Shown: one piece after another, positions 24,332-33,997 of the stretch
How positions within the stretch are numbered: position 1 is the first letter of the stretch
Layout: the number at the start of each line of letters is the position of its first letter
Origin: JADJYF01 sp965278995
GTDB taxonomy: Bacteria > Pseudomonadota > Gammaproteobacteria > Ga0077536
NCBI GenBank assembly: GCA_965278995.1
Contig: OZ257136.1
Coordinates: 1,798,001 to 1,862,000 of the forward strand
DNA: 64,000 nt
Direction: 5' to 3'
The notes under the pieces: model-generated
What the model was told of the DNA's origin: nothing
Seen by the model: only the letters and a program-made list of their open reading frames with translations
Databases searched by the model: none
Position numbers and translations under genes: made by a program

Positions 24332-27300
24332 ATGTCGGCAAGACTGCCCCACGATATTTCCCAGGAGATGGTTCGGGAGCCTCTGCTCAGCGCGGGCGAT
24401 GCACTGCTGATCGCCGCGTTTGCGGCGAGCTCCGATGGCGTCATCATTCTCGACGTCGATCTCCGAGTCGCCCGCATGAACCCGGCTGCAGTCACCGTGA
24501 CTGGTTGGGACGAAGCTGCGGCACTGGGACGCTGGTGGCACGAAATCATCGAGTGCACATCGCTCGCGGAAGCCGCTGCATCGAGGCCGCCGGAAGGCCC
24601 GCCTGAACCTGGGACCTGGCAACTGGACCTGCGTCATCGTAGCGGGCGCCACCTCAAACTCATGGCCAGATTCGAGCAAGTACGCGATACCCATGGCGAA
24701 GCTGTACTCGCAACGCTTGTCACTTTGCTCCGACACGAGCCGGCACTGGCACTGCAATCGGCACTCGACCGCAGCGAACAGCGCCTGCACATCGCACTCG
24801 AAAGTGGCCAGGTCGGACTGTGGGAATGGCATGCAGCGACCGATACGTTCCGTGAATATGGTGCCTGGGTCGGTCGAACGGCGCACACCGTGCACGGTGG
24901 TTCCTGCACCGGCCGCGACCTGCTCGCGCACACCCACCCCGATGACGTCGGTGCCGTCAGCGCTGCGTTGCTCGCCCATCTGCGCGGTGAATGCGCGACC
25001 TATGAAGTTGAGCAACGCGTACGACTGGTCAATGGCGGCTATGTGTACTTCCTTGCGCGCGGCCAGACCGTCGAGCGTGACGCCAACGGCAAATCCTTGC
25101 GACTGATCGGTACGTATACCGAAATCGGCGCGCTGAAAGCACAAGCTCAACGTTTGAAAATCGCACTCGAGAACGGTCACGAAGGTCTGTGGGAATGGGA
25201 ACCGGACGCCGGCCAGATAACCTTTTCTCCCGAATGGTATGCGATGCTCGGTTACCCCGAAGGATCCTTGCGCGATGCACGTGGCGAATGCACAGACATC
25301 GTTCACCCCCACGATCGTCAACCGGCGATCGAGGCACTGCTGCCGATGCTGAGAGGCGAGTGCGACGATTTTCAGGTTGAACAGCGTTATCGTCATCACG
25401 ACGGCCACTATCTCTATCTGCTGTCGCGTGGCAGTGTGCTCGAACGAAGTGCCGAGGGGCGCGTGCTGCGCGTACTCGGTACGCACGTTGACATCACGAC
25501 GTTGAAAGAGACCCAGGCTCGCCTGATCGAATCGCGCGGTCTGCTCGAAACCGTCATCGACGCGTTCCCGCAGCGCGTGTTCTGGAAAGATCTCGACAAC
25601 CGTTATCTCGGCGGCAACCACCGTTTCGCCTACGACGCCGGGTTGGCCGGCGCCGATGAACTCGCCGGACGTCATATTGAGGATCTCGGCTGGCCCGAGG
25701 CTGTCGACCGTTACATCGAAGATGACCGGCGCCTGACTACCGGACTGGAACAGAAGATCGTCGTCGAACGCGCCTTCCAGCCGATACGCGGCGATGCGTT
25801 CTGGTGCGAGACAACCAAAGTCGCGCTGCGCGGACCGGACGGCGCCGTCACCGGCATCCTCGGCATGTACGACGACGTCAGCAACCGACGGCAGCGAGAA
25901 CGACAGCTGGAGGTCGTCGCCAATGCGCTGACCAGCGGAAGCCAGAGTCGCTTGCTCAACGCGTTAACTCGCGCTGCGGCGGAACTGGCCGACGCTGATT
26001 ACGCCTTTGTCGCGCGACTTCATGAAAAGAACGGCGAGGCGACGGTCACTGCCTGCTATCCCTCGCGCAAGCCGCTCAGGAACTGGACCTATAGCGTGGC
26101 TGGTACGCCGTGCGCATTTACCGTGGGGCGAAACCGCGGTTATTTTGTCCGCGATATACGTGCGCAGTTTACCGAATCTGAATTGCGCGACCGGCTACAG
26201 GTTGCGGCCTACGCCGGCCAGCAACTAAAAACTCCAGATGGGCAGGTCATCGGTATTTTCGCCCTGCTCTTCAAGCAATCGCCACCTGACGAGGATCGCG
26301 TGCGCGCAGTGCTCGATATCTTTGCCGCCCGCGCCACTGCCGAACTCGACCGAGAACGAACGCATGCCGATCTGCTAGCGAGCGAAAGGCGCCTGAATGC
26401 GGCGATGGCGAGCGGCAATCAGGGCATCTGGGAATGGGAGCTGGACAGCGATCAATTTACGACCATGGGCGCGCATTTCCTGGCACTGGGCTATGACGGC
26501 GCTCCGCGTTCCACGACCGGCATCCTGGTCTCAGATCGCATTCATCCCGACGATCGCACGTTCATGCTTGAAGCGCTCCACGCCTACTTCCGTGGTACGC
26601 AGGCCACCTACGAGCGCGAAGTGCGCATGCGCGATGCCGGCGGCACCTACCACTGGACACTCATCCGCGGCGAGGCCTGCGAGCGCGATAGCGCGGGTCG
26701 TGTAACGCGCATGATCGGTACGCATACCGACATCTCCGCACTCAAGGCCGTACAGTCCGCGCTGGAGCGATCGCAGGACTTCCTGGAACTGATTATTGAC
26801 ACGGTTCCGCAAGCGATATTCTGGCAGGATCGCGACTTTCGCTACCTGGGTTGCAATGAGCGTTTCGCGGCCATGGCCGGCGTAGCGCGACCGGAGGACA
26901 TCGTCGGTAAACGGGATGCCGAACTGTGGTGGGCTGAGAGCTCGGCCAGTTTCATTACCGCCGATCTGCCATTGCTGGCCGGAACACTCCCTTATCTGCA
27001 GGTCGAGACCCGGCTGTCCGACACTCTCGGCGGGACGCAGTGGGCAGAATTGATCAAAGTGCCGATGCGCGACAGCGCCGGTACCATCATCGGCCTGCTC
27101 GGTGCTATACACGACATCTCGGCGCGCAAGGAAGCACAGGACCGCGCGCAACATCTGGCCTTGTACGACCCGCTGACCAATCTGCCGAACCGACGCTATT
27201 TCACCGATCGATTGGAGGCGAGTCTGGCCGCCGCGACGCGTCATGGCACGACCGGCGCGCTACTGTTCATCGATATGGATCAGTTCAAGCGCATCAACGA

Positions 27301-28462
27301 TTCGCTGGGTCATTCCGTTGGCGATGGCCTGCTTCAGGCGGTTGGTCAACGCCTGCAGAACGTGACACGTCAGGAAGACATGGTGGCACGGCTCGGTGGC
27401 GATGAATTTGTCATCCTGCTGCCCGACCTGGCGACTAATTTCGAGACCTGCGCTCGCCAGGCCCGGCTGGTTGCGGAGAAGATCCACGACTCTCTCGGGC
27501 AACCATTCCAGTTCGAACGGCATCAGTTCCACGTCACGCCAACCATCGGCATATCGCTGTTTCCAGAACCGGGTAAAGGTGTCGACACTGTCCTCAAGGA
27601 AGCCGACACCGCGATGTACAGCGGCAAAGCCGCTGGCCGCAACGTCACGCGGTTCTTCCGCCCGGAAATGGAACAGGGTGCACAGCAGCGATTGCGTATC
27701 GAATCCGACATCCGCAAGGCGCTGGCAAATCACGAGTTCGAGCTCTACTACCAGCCGCAGGTCGATGGCGCAGGACGGGTGACCGGTGCCGAAGCGCTGT
27801 TGCGCTGGAATCATCCCGAACAGGGCATGATTCCACCGGGCTTGTTCATTCCAGTTGCCGAAGAGCGCGGCTTGATTGTCGACCTAGGGCGCTGGGTCCT
27901 GCGCGCGGCGATGACCACCTATCGCGGGTGGCTGGATAGCGGGGCCATCGCGCCGGCCGAGTTGTCCGTGAATGTCAGTTCGCGACAGTTCCGCGCAGAC
28001 GATTTTGTTCTCGATGTCGAACATCTGCTGGCGGAATTTAGCATCCCGGCCCATCGCATCGTGCTCGAACTGACTGAAGGTACCGTGATTGAGGATGTCG
28101 GTGCGACTGTCGCCGTGATGGAACGCCTGCGCCGGCTGGGCATGAAGTTCGCCGTGGACGATTTCGGTGTCGGCTATTCGTCGCTGTCGTATCTCAAACG
28201 ACTGCCTATCGATCAGCTGAAAATCGATCGCTCGTTCATTGCCGACATCGGGCAGGATCAGAACGACGAGGTGATCTGCCAGACCATCATCGCCATGGGG
28301 CGGCACCTCGGACTGCAAACCGTTGCCGAAGGTGTCGAGACAGCTGCTCAATTCGCTTTTCTGCAGCAGCTGGACTGCAACCGCTACCAGGGCTATTACT
28401 TCCTCCAGCCGTCGCCAGCCGATGTCTTCATCGCCTACTGTCGCGATGCCAATCCTGCCTGA
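24332..28462 (+). CDS. Multi-PAS/GAF diguanylate cyclase/phosphodiesterase (GGDEF-EAL)
   Basis: 1376-residue c-di-GMP signalling protein. N-terminal sensory modules: PAS at about 25-130, PAS_3-type repeats at about 150-270 and 275-395 (each ending GTYTEIGALK or GTHVDITTLK), PAS at 400-525, a GAF-like domain at 525-680, and further PAS at 685-810 and 815-935. The GGDEF domain (940-1110) has the intact active site RLGGDEF near 1020 and a canonical RQED inhibitory site five residues before it. The EAL domain (1123-1370) has GAEALLRW, ELTEGTVIED and DDFGVGYSSLSYL. Both enzymatic activities look possible. No transmembrane segment is seen, so it senses cytoplasmic ligands. Confidence 0.93.
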   Translation: MSARLPHDISQEMVREPLLSAGDALLIAAFAASSDGVIILDVDLRVARMNPAAVTVTGWDEAAALGRWWHEIIECTSLAEAAASRPPEGPPEPGTWQLDLRHRSGRHLKLMARFEQVRDTHGEAVLATLVTLLRHEPALALQSALDRSEQRLHIALESGQVGLWEWHAATDTFREYGAWVGRTAHTVHGGSCTGRDLLAHTHPDDVGAVSAALLAHLRGECATYEVEQRVRLVNGGYVYFLARGQTVERDANGKSLRLIGTYTEIGALKAQAQRLKIALENGHEGLWEWEPDAGQITFSPEWYAMLGYPEGSLRDARGECTDIVHPHDRQPAIEALLPMLRGECDDFQVEQRYRHHDGHYLYLLSRGSVLERSAEGRVLRVLGTHVDITTLKETQARLIESRGLLETVIDAFPQRVFWKDLDNRYLGGNHRFAYDAGLAGADELAGRHIEDLGWPEAVDRYIEDDRRLTTGLEQKIVVERAFQPIRGDAFWCETTKVALRGPDGAVTGILGMYDDVSNRRQRERQLEVVANALTSGSQSRLLNALTRAAAELADADYAFVARLHEKNGEATVTACYPSRKPLRNWTYSVAGTPCAFTVGRNRGYFVRDIRAQFTESELRDRLQVAAYAGQQLKTPDGQVIGIFALLFKQSPPDEDRVRAVLDIFAARATAELDRERTHADLLASERRLNAAMASGNQGIWEWELDSDQFTTMGAHFLALGYDGAPRSTTGILVSDRIHPDDRTFMLEALHAYFRGTQATYEREVRMRDAGGTYHWTLIRGEACERDSAGRVTRMIGTHTDISALKAVQSALERSQDFLELIIDTVPQAIFWQDRDFRYLGCNERFAAMAGVARPEDIVGKRDAELWWAESSASFITADLPLLAGTLPYLQVETRLSDTLGGTQWAELIKVPMRDSAGTIIGLLGAIHDISARKEAQDRAQHLALYDPLTNLPNRRYFTDRLEASLAAATRHGTTGALLFIDMDQFKRINDSLGHSVGDGLLQAVGQRLQNVTRQEDMVARLGGDEFVILLPDLATNFETCARQARLVAEKIHDSLGQPFQFERHQFHVTPTIGISLFPEPGKGVDTVLKEADTAMYSGKAAGRNVTRFFRPEMEQGAQQRLRIESDIRKALANHEFELYYQPQVDGAGRVTGAEALLRWNHPEQGMIPPGLFIPVAEERGLIVDLGRWVLRAAMTTYRGWLDSGAIAPAELSVNVSSRQFRADDFVLDVEHLLAEFSIPAHRIVLELTEGTVIEDVGATVAVMERLRRLGMKFAVDDFGVGYSSLSYLKRLPIDQLKIDRSFIADIGQDQNDEVICQTIIAMGRHLGLQTVAEGVETAAQFAFLQQLDCNRYQGYYFLQPSPADVFIAYCRDANPA

Positions 28463-28589
28463 AGAGCCCCGTCCGGAACCGTTTCCCAGCCGCCGCCATG
28501 ATTTGAGCGGTCGATTCGACCTCAGGCCGGCAGGCTGCTAGATTGCGCGCCACAGCCGCGATCGCGGCTAACTTCCGGTACAGCCAACG

Positions 28590-29573
28590 ATGCGCGACCT
28601 GCTCGATCGATTGCAACGCCGCCTGCCGATATGGTCGGCCGGCATGGGCGGCGGATTGGCGGGGGCAGAGCTCGTTGCTGCCGTCAGTAACGGCGGTGGG
28701 CTGGGTGTGCTGGGGACAGGCGGCCTGCGCGGCGCGGCTGTCAGTGCGCTGCTCGAACGAACTGCCGAGCTGACATCGGCGCCTTTCGGCGCCAACATCA
28801 TCCTGCCGATGTCCAACGGCTCGGATATCGAAGCCTGTTTCAATGCCCGCGTGCCGGTACTGGTGCTGTTCTGGGGCGACCCCCAACCATTCGTTGGCGA
28901 CGCGCATCGCCGTGACATGTACATCGTCGCGCAATGCGGTTCTGCCAGCGACGCTGTGGCGGCCGCTGACGCGGGCGTCGACGCGGTCATCCTGCAGGGT
29001 ATCGAAGCCGGCGGTCACGTCATGGCCGTGCGGCCGTTGCGCGACACGCTGGCCGAAACGCTACCCGCGCTGGGCCCGGTTCCAGTCATCGCTGCTGGCG
29101 GTATCGCCACCGGTGCAGATATCGCCGACGCTTTGAAGCTCGGAGCCCGCGCGGTCTCGATGGGCTCGCGCTTCGCTGCCTCCGAGGAAAGCCGCGCCCA
29201 CGTGCGCTACAAGGAACGCCTGGTGAGCGCGCATGAAGATGACACGGTCCTGACCGAGTTGTTCGATCGCGGTTGGCAGCAAGCCTGCCATCGCGTCATC
29301 CGTAACGAGCAAGTCGAGACCTGGGAACGTGCCGGACGCCCGCCACCTGGATTGCGAGCGGGCGAAAACGACGAAATCGGCTGTATTGTCCGAGGCCACG
29401 AGCGTAACCCCGTAAGACGCTTCACGGTGACCCCGCCACTGACGGACTTCGACGGCGATATCGAAGCGATGCCGCTCTACGCTGGTCTGTCGGTTGCGCG
29501 AATTTCCGATATCAAGCCGGTAAGCGTACTGCTCGAGCGCCTGCACAGCGAACTGCGCACCGCCGTCAAATGA
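28590..29573 (+). CDS. Nitronate monooxygenase-like FMN enzyme, second type
   Basis: 327-residue flavoprotein of the same broad family as the protein at 23141 but clearly different. It opens with RLPIWSAGMGGGLAGAELVAAVS, and has AGVDAVILQGIEAGGHVMA, VIAAGGIATGADIADAL and GARAVSMGSRFAASEES. The C-terminal portion is longer than in the 23141 protein. It stands 22 bases before the acyl-CoA ligase at 29596, so it probably belongs to the same operon and may reduce or oxidise an acyl-CoA or acid intermediate. Substrate unknown. Confidence 0.83.
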   Translation: MRDLLDRLQRRLPIWSAGMGGGLAGAELVAAVSNGGGLGVLGTGGLRGAAVSALLERTAELTSAPFGANIILPMSNGSDIEACFNARVPVLVLFWGDPQPFVGDAHRRDMYIVAQCGSASDAVAAADAGVDAVILQGIEAGGHVMAVRPLRDTLAETLPALGPVPVIAAGGIATGADIADALKLGARAVSMGSRFAASEESRAHVRYKERLVSAHEDDTVLTELFDRGWQQACHRVIRNEQVETWERAGRPPPGLRAGENDEIGCIVRGHERNPVRRFTVTPPLTDFDGDIEAMPLYAGLSVARISDIKPVSVLLERLHSELRTAVK

Positions 29574-29595
29574 AGCCACGAGGACAGAGTCAACC

Positions 29596-31152
29596 ATGCG
29601 AGTCACTCAACCCCTGCAACGCAATCTACAACAGATCCCGGATGAAATTGCCACTGTCGACGGTGCTCGACACTGGACCTGGCGCGAACTGACCGGAAGG
29701 ATCACGCGGCTCGCCGGTGGACTGCGTGGTCTCGGTGTCGCGCCTGGCGATCGCGTGGCGATCGTCGCGCTCAATTCCGATCGCTATCTCGAAGTGTTTT
29801 TCGCCGTGCCGTGGGTCGGTGCTGTCATCGTACCGGTCAATTATCGCTGGTCGGCCGCCGAGGTGGCATTTTCGCTGAATGACTCCGGCACGCGCGTCGT
29901 ATTCATCGACCGGACATTCTGGCCACTTGCCGCCGAACTCCGCGAACTCTGTGACGAGCGACTGACCATTATCTGCATCGATGACGACCTGCCGGGTCGC
30001 GATGCGGTGCACGACATGCTGATAGCCGACGCACCCCCACTGGATGAATACGCGAATACCGCTGACTCGTTGTCCGGCATTTTTTATACCGGCGGAACCA
30101 CCGGGCGCTCCAAAGGTGTGATGTTGACGCACGGCAATCATGTCAGCAACACGCTGCAGTTCGTCACCCTGGTCGGCGCGCTGCCGGATACTGTTTATCT
30201 GCATGCGGCGCCGATGTTCCATATCGCCGATGCGTTGTTTGTCTACATGATCACGCAGATCGGCGGGCGGCATATTTTTGTTCCGCGTTTCGAACCGGCC
30301 AGCTGCGCGCGGGCCTTGCAGGAACACGCCGTTAACGACACCATCCTGGTCCCAACCATGATTCAAATGCTGCTCGAACAGCCCAGCTTTGCCGACTTCG
30401 ATTTACGTTGCCTGCAACGGATGTTCTACGGCGCTTCGCCGATGCCGGAAGCAGTCGCGCTCGATCTCATGCGTAAAATGCCCTGGGTCGCTGCCTGGCA
30501 GCTCTATGGTCAGACTGAATCAGCACCGCTGCTGACCGGCCTCGATTCCCGCTACCACACCACCGAAGGTCCTTATGCCGGCCGTCTGCGCTCGGCTGGC
30601 CGTGCAATGCCTGCGACCGAGATCCGCATCGTCGACGAGCAGGATAACGAAGTGCCGCGCGGCTCCATCGGCGAAATTGTCGCCCGTGGTCCGAATGTGA
30701 TGAAAGGCTATTGGGGTCGCGATGATCTCACCGCGGAAGCGCTGCGAGGCGGCTGGCTGCACACGGGCGACGCCGCTTATATGGACGACAGCGGCTTCAT
30801 ATTCATCAGCGATCGATTGAAGGACATGATCATCTCGGGGGGTGAGAATGTTTATTCGACAGAAGTCGAACAGGCCATGTATCAGCATCCGGATGTCCTG
30901 CAATGCGCCGTCATCGGTATTCCGGACGACCGCTGGGGCGAGCGCGTGCACGCCGTAGTCGTGCCGCGTCCCGGTGCGACGCCGGATCCGACGGATCTGA
31001 TGGCACATTGTCGCAAGCTCATCGCCGACTACAAATGTCCGCGCTCAGTCAGCTTCCGTGATGAGCCGCTGCCGCTCTCCGGCGCCGGCAAAGTGCTCAA
31101 GACCGAGCTGCGCAAACCCTTCTGGAGTGGGCGCGATCGCCAGGTGAATTGA
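29596..31152 (+). CDS. AMP-dependent acyl-CoA synthetase/ligase
   Basis: 518-residue ANL-family enzyme that adenylates a carboxylic acid and transfers it to CoA. The P-loop-like motif YTGGTTGRSKGVMLTHGN is at about residue 160, LYGQTESAP near 300, the hinge region HTGDAAYMDDSGFIFISDRLKD near 395, and the catalytic lysine motif LPLSGAGKVLKTELR near the C-terminus. It follows the NMO-like gene closely. Substrate class (fatty, aromatic or steroid acid) cannot be fixed from sequence. Confidence 0.92.
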   Translation: MRVTQPLQRNLQQIPDEIATVDGARHWTWRELTGRITRLAGGLRGLGVAPGDRVAIVALNSDRYLEVFFAVPWVGAVIVPVNYRWSAAEVAFSLNDSGTRVVFIDRTFWPLAAELRELCDERLTIICIDDDLPGRDAVHDMLIADAPPLDEYANTADSLSGIFYTGGTTGRSKGVMLTHGNHVSNTLQFVTLVGALPDTVYLHAAPMFHIADALFVYMITQIGGRHIFVPRFEPASCARALQEHAVNDTILVPTMIQMLLEQPSFADFDLRCLQRMFYGASPMPEAVALDLMRKMPWVAAWQLYGQTESAPLLTGLDSRYHTTEGPYAGRLRSAGRAMPATEIRIVDEQDNEVPRGSIGEIVARGPNVMKGYWGRDDLTAEALRGGWLHTGDAAYMDDSGFIFISDRLKDMIISGGENVYSTEVEQAMYQHPDVLQCAVIGIPDDRWGERVHAVVVPRPGATPDPTDLMAHCRKLIADYKCPRSVSFRDEPLPLSGAGKVLKTELRKPFWSGRDRQVN

Positions 31153-31174
31153 ACGCAGTTGAAATGAACGATCG

Positions 31175-32248
31175 TCAACTCGAACTGGTGGAACAGAGCG
31201 TGGCGATCCGCCGAAGCAGCTTCTCGGTCGTTGCCCAGTCCATGCAAGCATCGGTAATCGAGACGCCATAGACCAGATCGCGCTGGCCTGGCGTAAAGGG
31301 CTGGTTGCCCCAGGCCAGGTGGCTTTCGAGCATCAAGCCGACGATGGCGCGCGCGCCCGCCATGCGCTGAGTAACAACGTCCAGTGCGACGTCGACCTGA
31401 CGCGCCGGATCCTTGCCCGAATTGCCGTGACTGCAGTCGATCATGATCGCTTCGGGCAAGCCTGCGTTGGCGAGCTGGTCGCGACAGCGGGCAATTGTCG
31501 CTGCGTCGTGATTGGGCCCGCCGCCGCCGCGCAGGATCAAGTGGGCCAGGTCGTTGCCACGGGTGCGGATCACCGCCGTGCGACCGTCACTGTCGATGCC
31601 GAGAAAATGATGGGCTGCCCGTGCACTCTGGATAGCATTCAGTGCGACCGCGATATTGCCATCGGTCCCATTCTTGAAGCCGCAAGGCGCTGACAGACCG
31701 CTGGCCATTTCGCGATGGGTCTGCGATTCGGTGGTGCGCGCGCCGATCGCGTACCAGCTGATCAGATCGCCGAGATATTGCGGGACGACCGGGTCCAGCG
31801 CTTCAGTCGCCGCGGGCAAACCAAGTTCGGCAAGTTCGACCAGAAAGCCGCGCGCCAGCGACAGTCCGCGCTCGATATCGAAGCTGTCGTCGAGCTCGGG
31901 ATCGTTGATCAGGCCTTTCCAACCGATGGTTGTCCGCGGTTTTTCGAAATAGACGCGCATGACCACCAGCAATTGCGTGGCGAGTTCGCTCGCGAGCGAG
32001 GCCAGCCGCCCGGCATACTCACGCGCGGCAGTGAGGTCGTGCACTGAGCACGGCCCGACCACGACCAGCAATCGCGAATCCATGCCACCGATCAAGGCGG
32101 CAATTTCGCGGCGCGCGGTTACAACGGTCGCCACCCCGGCAGCCGTCAACGGATGGCCGGCATGCAGGACTGACGGCGCCGGCAGCGGCGATACGCCGAC
32201 GACATTGATGTTCTCTATCGGAGTGCTGGCTGGCGGAATTGTTGTCAT
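31175..32248 (-). CDS. aroG: 3-deoxy-7-phosphoheptulonate synthase (DAHP synthase, type I)
   Basis: 357-residue enzyme condensing phosphoenolpyruvate and erythrose 4-phosphate, the first step of the shikimate pathway. Landmarks are VVGPCSVHD near residue 65, MRVYFEKPRTTIGWKGLINDP, the ARTTESQTHREMASGLSAPCGFKNGTDG core (read in parts), and MIDCSHGNSGKDP with metal ligands. ATG 32248 gives the normal family length. The isozyme (AroF, G or H type) cannot be assigned, so the symbol is only indicative. It stands alone, convergent with the ligase gene. Confidence 0.88.
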   Translation of the reverse strand: MTTIPPASTPIENINVVGVSPLPAPSVLHAGHPLTAAGVATVVTARREIAALIGGMDSRLLVVVGPCSVHDLTAAREYAGRLASLASELATQLLVVMRVYFEKPRTTIGWKGLINDPELDDSFDIERGLSLARGFLVELAELGLPAATEALDPVVPQYLGDLISWYAIGARTTESQTHREMASGLSAPCGFKNGTDGNIAVALNAIQSARAAHHFLGIDSDGRTAVIRTRGNDLAHLILRGGGGPNHDAATIARCRDQLANAGLPEAIMIDCSHGNSGKDPARQVDVALDVVTQRMAGARAIVGLMLESHLAWGNQPFTPGQRDLVYGVSITDACMDWATTEKLLRRIATLCSTSSS

Positions 32249-32341
32249 GCCGCATGATAACCCGACGCTGCGATTGTCGGCACCGGTGCGAGTCGCCACC
32301 ACCCCGTTTCAAGCAGCGTGTGTCGCAGTAGAATGGCGCCC

Positions 32342-33178
32342 ATGAACAACCAGCACATTCGCGTCCAGCCGATGACACCGGCAATTGGCGCAATCATCAG
32401 CGGCGTCGATATTTCGCGCGATCTCGATGCCGCCGTCATCGCTGAAATCCGACGCGCATTTCTCGACCATCTGGTCGTGTTCTTTCGCGATCAGTGCTTG
32501 ACGCCCGACCGTCTCGTCGCATTCACGCGCCGTTTTGGGGATATCGGCTATTACCCGTTCGTAGCCGGCATGGAGGGCCATCCGGAAGTCGTCGAAGTGA
32601 TGAAGAAAGAAGACGAGAAAATCAATTTCGGCGGCCTGTGGCATACCGATACCAGCTATCTCGAGCGCCCACCTCTCGGATCGGTGCTGTACGCGGTGCA
32701 GGTACCGCCGTTCGGCGGCGACACGCTGTTCAGCAATATGTACCTGGCTTACGATTCGTTGTCCGACGGCATGAAACGGCTGCTCGCGCCGCTGCGGGCG
32801 ATCAACAGTGCCGAAAAGCCGGATGCTGCTGTCACCCGTGTACATCGCATCGCGGAGAGCCCTCGCCACGCGGATGTCGTTACGACAGCCATCCATCCCA
32901 TCGTCCGCACCCATCCGGAAACGGGTCGCAAAGCACTCTATTGTGCAAACGCTCATACGGTCGGCATCGACGGCATGACCGTCGAGGAGAGCCGCCCGCT
33001 GCTGGAGTATCTTTACCGCGTGCAACAGCGTGAAGAGTTCGGCTGTCGATTCCAGTGGGCCGCAGGTTCGGTCGCGCTGTGGGACAACCGCTCAGCCCAG
33101 CACAACGCATTGAATGATTACCATGGCTATCGCCGGGTCATGCATCGGGTCACGCTGGAGGGCGACATTCCGGCGTGA
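32342..33178 (+). CDS. TauD/TfdA-family Fe(II)/2-oxoglutarate dioxygenase
   Basis: 278-residue non-heme iron dioxygenase. The iron ligands are visible as HTD in GLWHTDTSYLERPP (about residue 103) and the distal histidine in YRRVMHRVTLEGD near the C-terminus, with WDNRSAQHNA before it; the arginine that binds 2-oxoglutarate follows in the RVMHRV segment. Related enzymes oxidise taurine, alkylsulfates or aryloxyalkanoates. Start ATG 32342 is favoured over 32318 and 32333 because the conserved region begins with IRVQPMTPAIGAIISGVD. Substrate unknown. Confidence 0.87.
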   Translation: MNNQHIRVQPMTPAIGAIISGVDISRDLDAAVIAEIRRAFLDHLVVFFRDQCLTPDRLVAFTRRFGDIGYYPFVAGMEGHPEVVEVMKKEDEKINFGGLWHTDTSYLERPPLGSVLYAVQVPPFGGDTLFSNMYLAYDSLSDGMKRLLAPLRAINSAEKPDAAVTRVHRIAESPRHADVVTTAIHPIVRTHPETGRKALYCANAHTVGIDGMTVEESRPLLEYLYRVQQREEFGCRFQWAAGSVALWDNRSAQHNALNDYHGYRRVMHRVTLEGDIPA

Positions 33179-33258
33179 TCGGCACTGGCTTGCGGTAAGT
33201 CTCCTGAGGGCTATAGTGGTCATTCAATATACCGGCAAGACACTGGGGAGATTTAGCC

Positions 33259-33948
33259 ATGGCCGAACGCTTTTTTTCCGACGATGAACTGCGCGAGATG
33301 GAACGTCGCACGGTCGATCGGTTGACGGATGCCATCGATGCCGGCGATGCCGACAAAGCCAGGAAAATCGCCAAACGCATGTATAACGAATTCCTGAGCA
33401 TGCACGACCTGTATCGCAACTGGGTCACGGCCACATTGAGCGAAATCGGACGCCGCTACGGCGACCAAGCGCTCGACGAAATCATGGTCGAAGGCGTGCG
33501 TGCGTGGTGGAAGCCAATCGTGCAGAGTCTGCCAAAAGAACCCGAAGCGCTGCCAGCGAAAATCAAGATGTTCGCCGCCGGTCTGCAAGGCCATCTGCAG
33601 CCGCTCGAAATCGTCGAAGATGACGAGAAAATCGAAATCAAGATGAAACCTTGCGGCAGCGGTGGCCGCCTGATCATGGAAGGCAAGTACGAAGGCAAGG
33701 ACGCATTCCTGAAAATCAGTGCACCGCAGGCCATGACTTACGGGCGACCTGATTACCCCGTCTACTGCGCCCATGAATATGCGATGGAGAAAATCGACAT
33801 CGAAGAAAACGGCCGCCCGTTTGTCGTTGTAGAACCGGCGGCGAAACTCGGGCGCGACTACTGTTCGCTGATCGTCTACAAGGATCCGGAGGCGGTTCCG
33901 CTCAAATACTACGACCGCGTTGGATTGACGAAAAAGCCTGCTGCTTGA
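33259..33948 (+). CDS. Conserved protein of unknown function with Cys-rich C-terminal half
   Basis: 229-residue soluble protein. The first third is helical and highly charged (AERFFSDDELREMERRTVDRL); the second half has MKPCGSGGRLIMEGKY, YPVYCAHEYAMEKIDIEENGRP, and RDYCSLIVYKDPEAVPLKYY. The spacing of the three cysteines and the terminal YKDP..P..YY.R remind me of L-2-amino-thiazoline-4-carboxylic acid hydrolase-like proteins, but this is weak memory. A good start at 33259 follows GGGGAG. Neighbours are unrelated, so the function stays open. Confidence 0.7.
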   Translation: MAERFFSDDELREMERRTVDRLTDAIDAGDADKARKIAKRMYNEFLSMHDLYRNWVTATLSEIGRRYGDQALDEIMVEGVRAWWKPIVQSLPKEPEALPAKIKMFAAGLQGHLQPLEIVEDDEKIEIKMKPCGSGGRLIMEGKYEGKDAFLKISAPQAMTYGRPDYPVYCAHEYAMEKIDIEENGRPFVVVEPAAKLGRDYCSLIVYKDPEAVPLKYYDRVGLTKKPAA

Positions 33949-33997
33949 TGCGCTCGCGAGCGCTGCCTGCAGACCGATCGTGTTCGGTTCACGGCCC

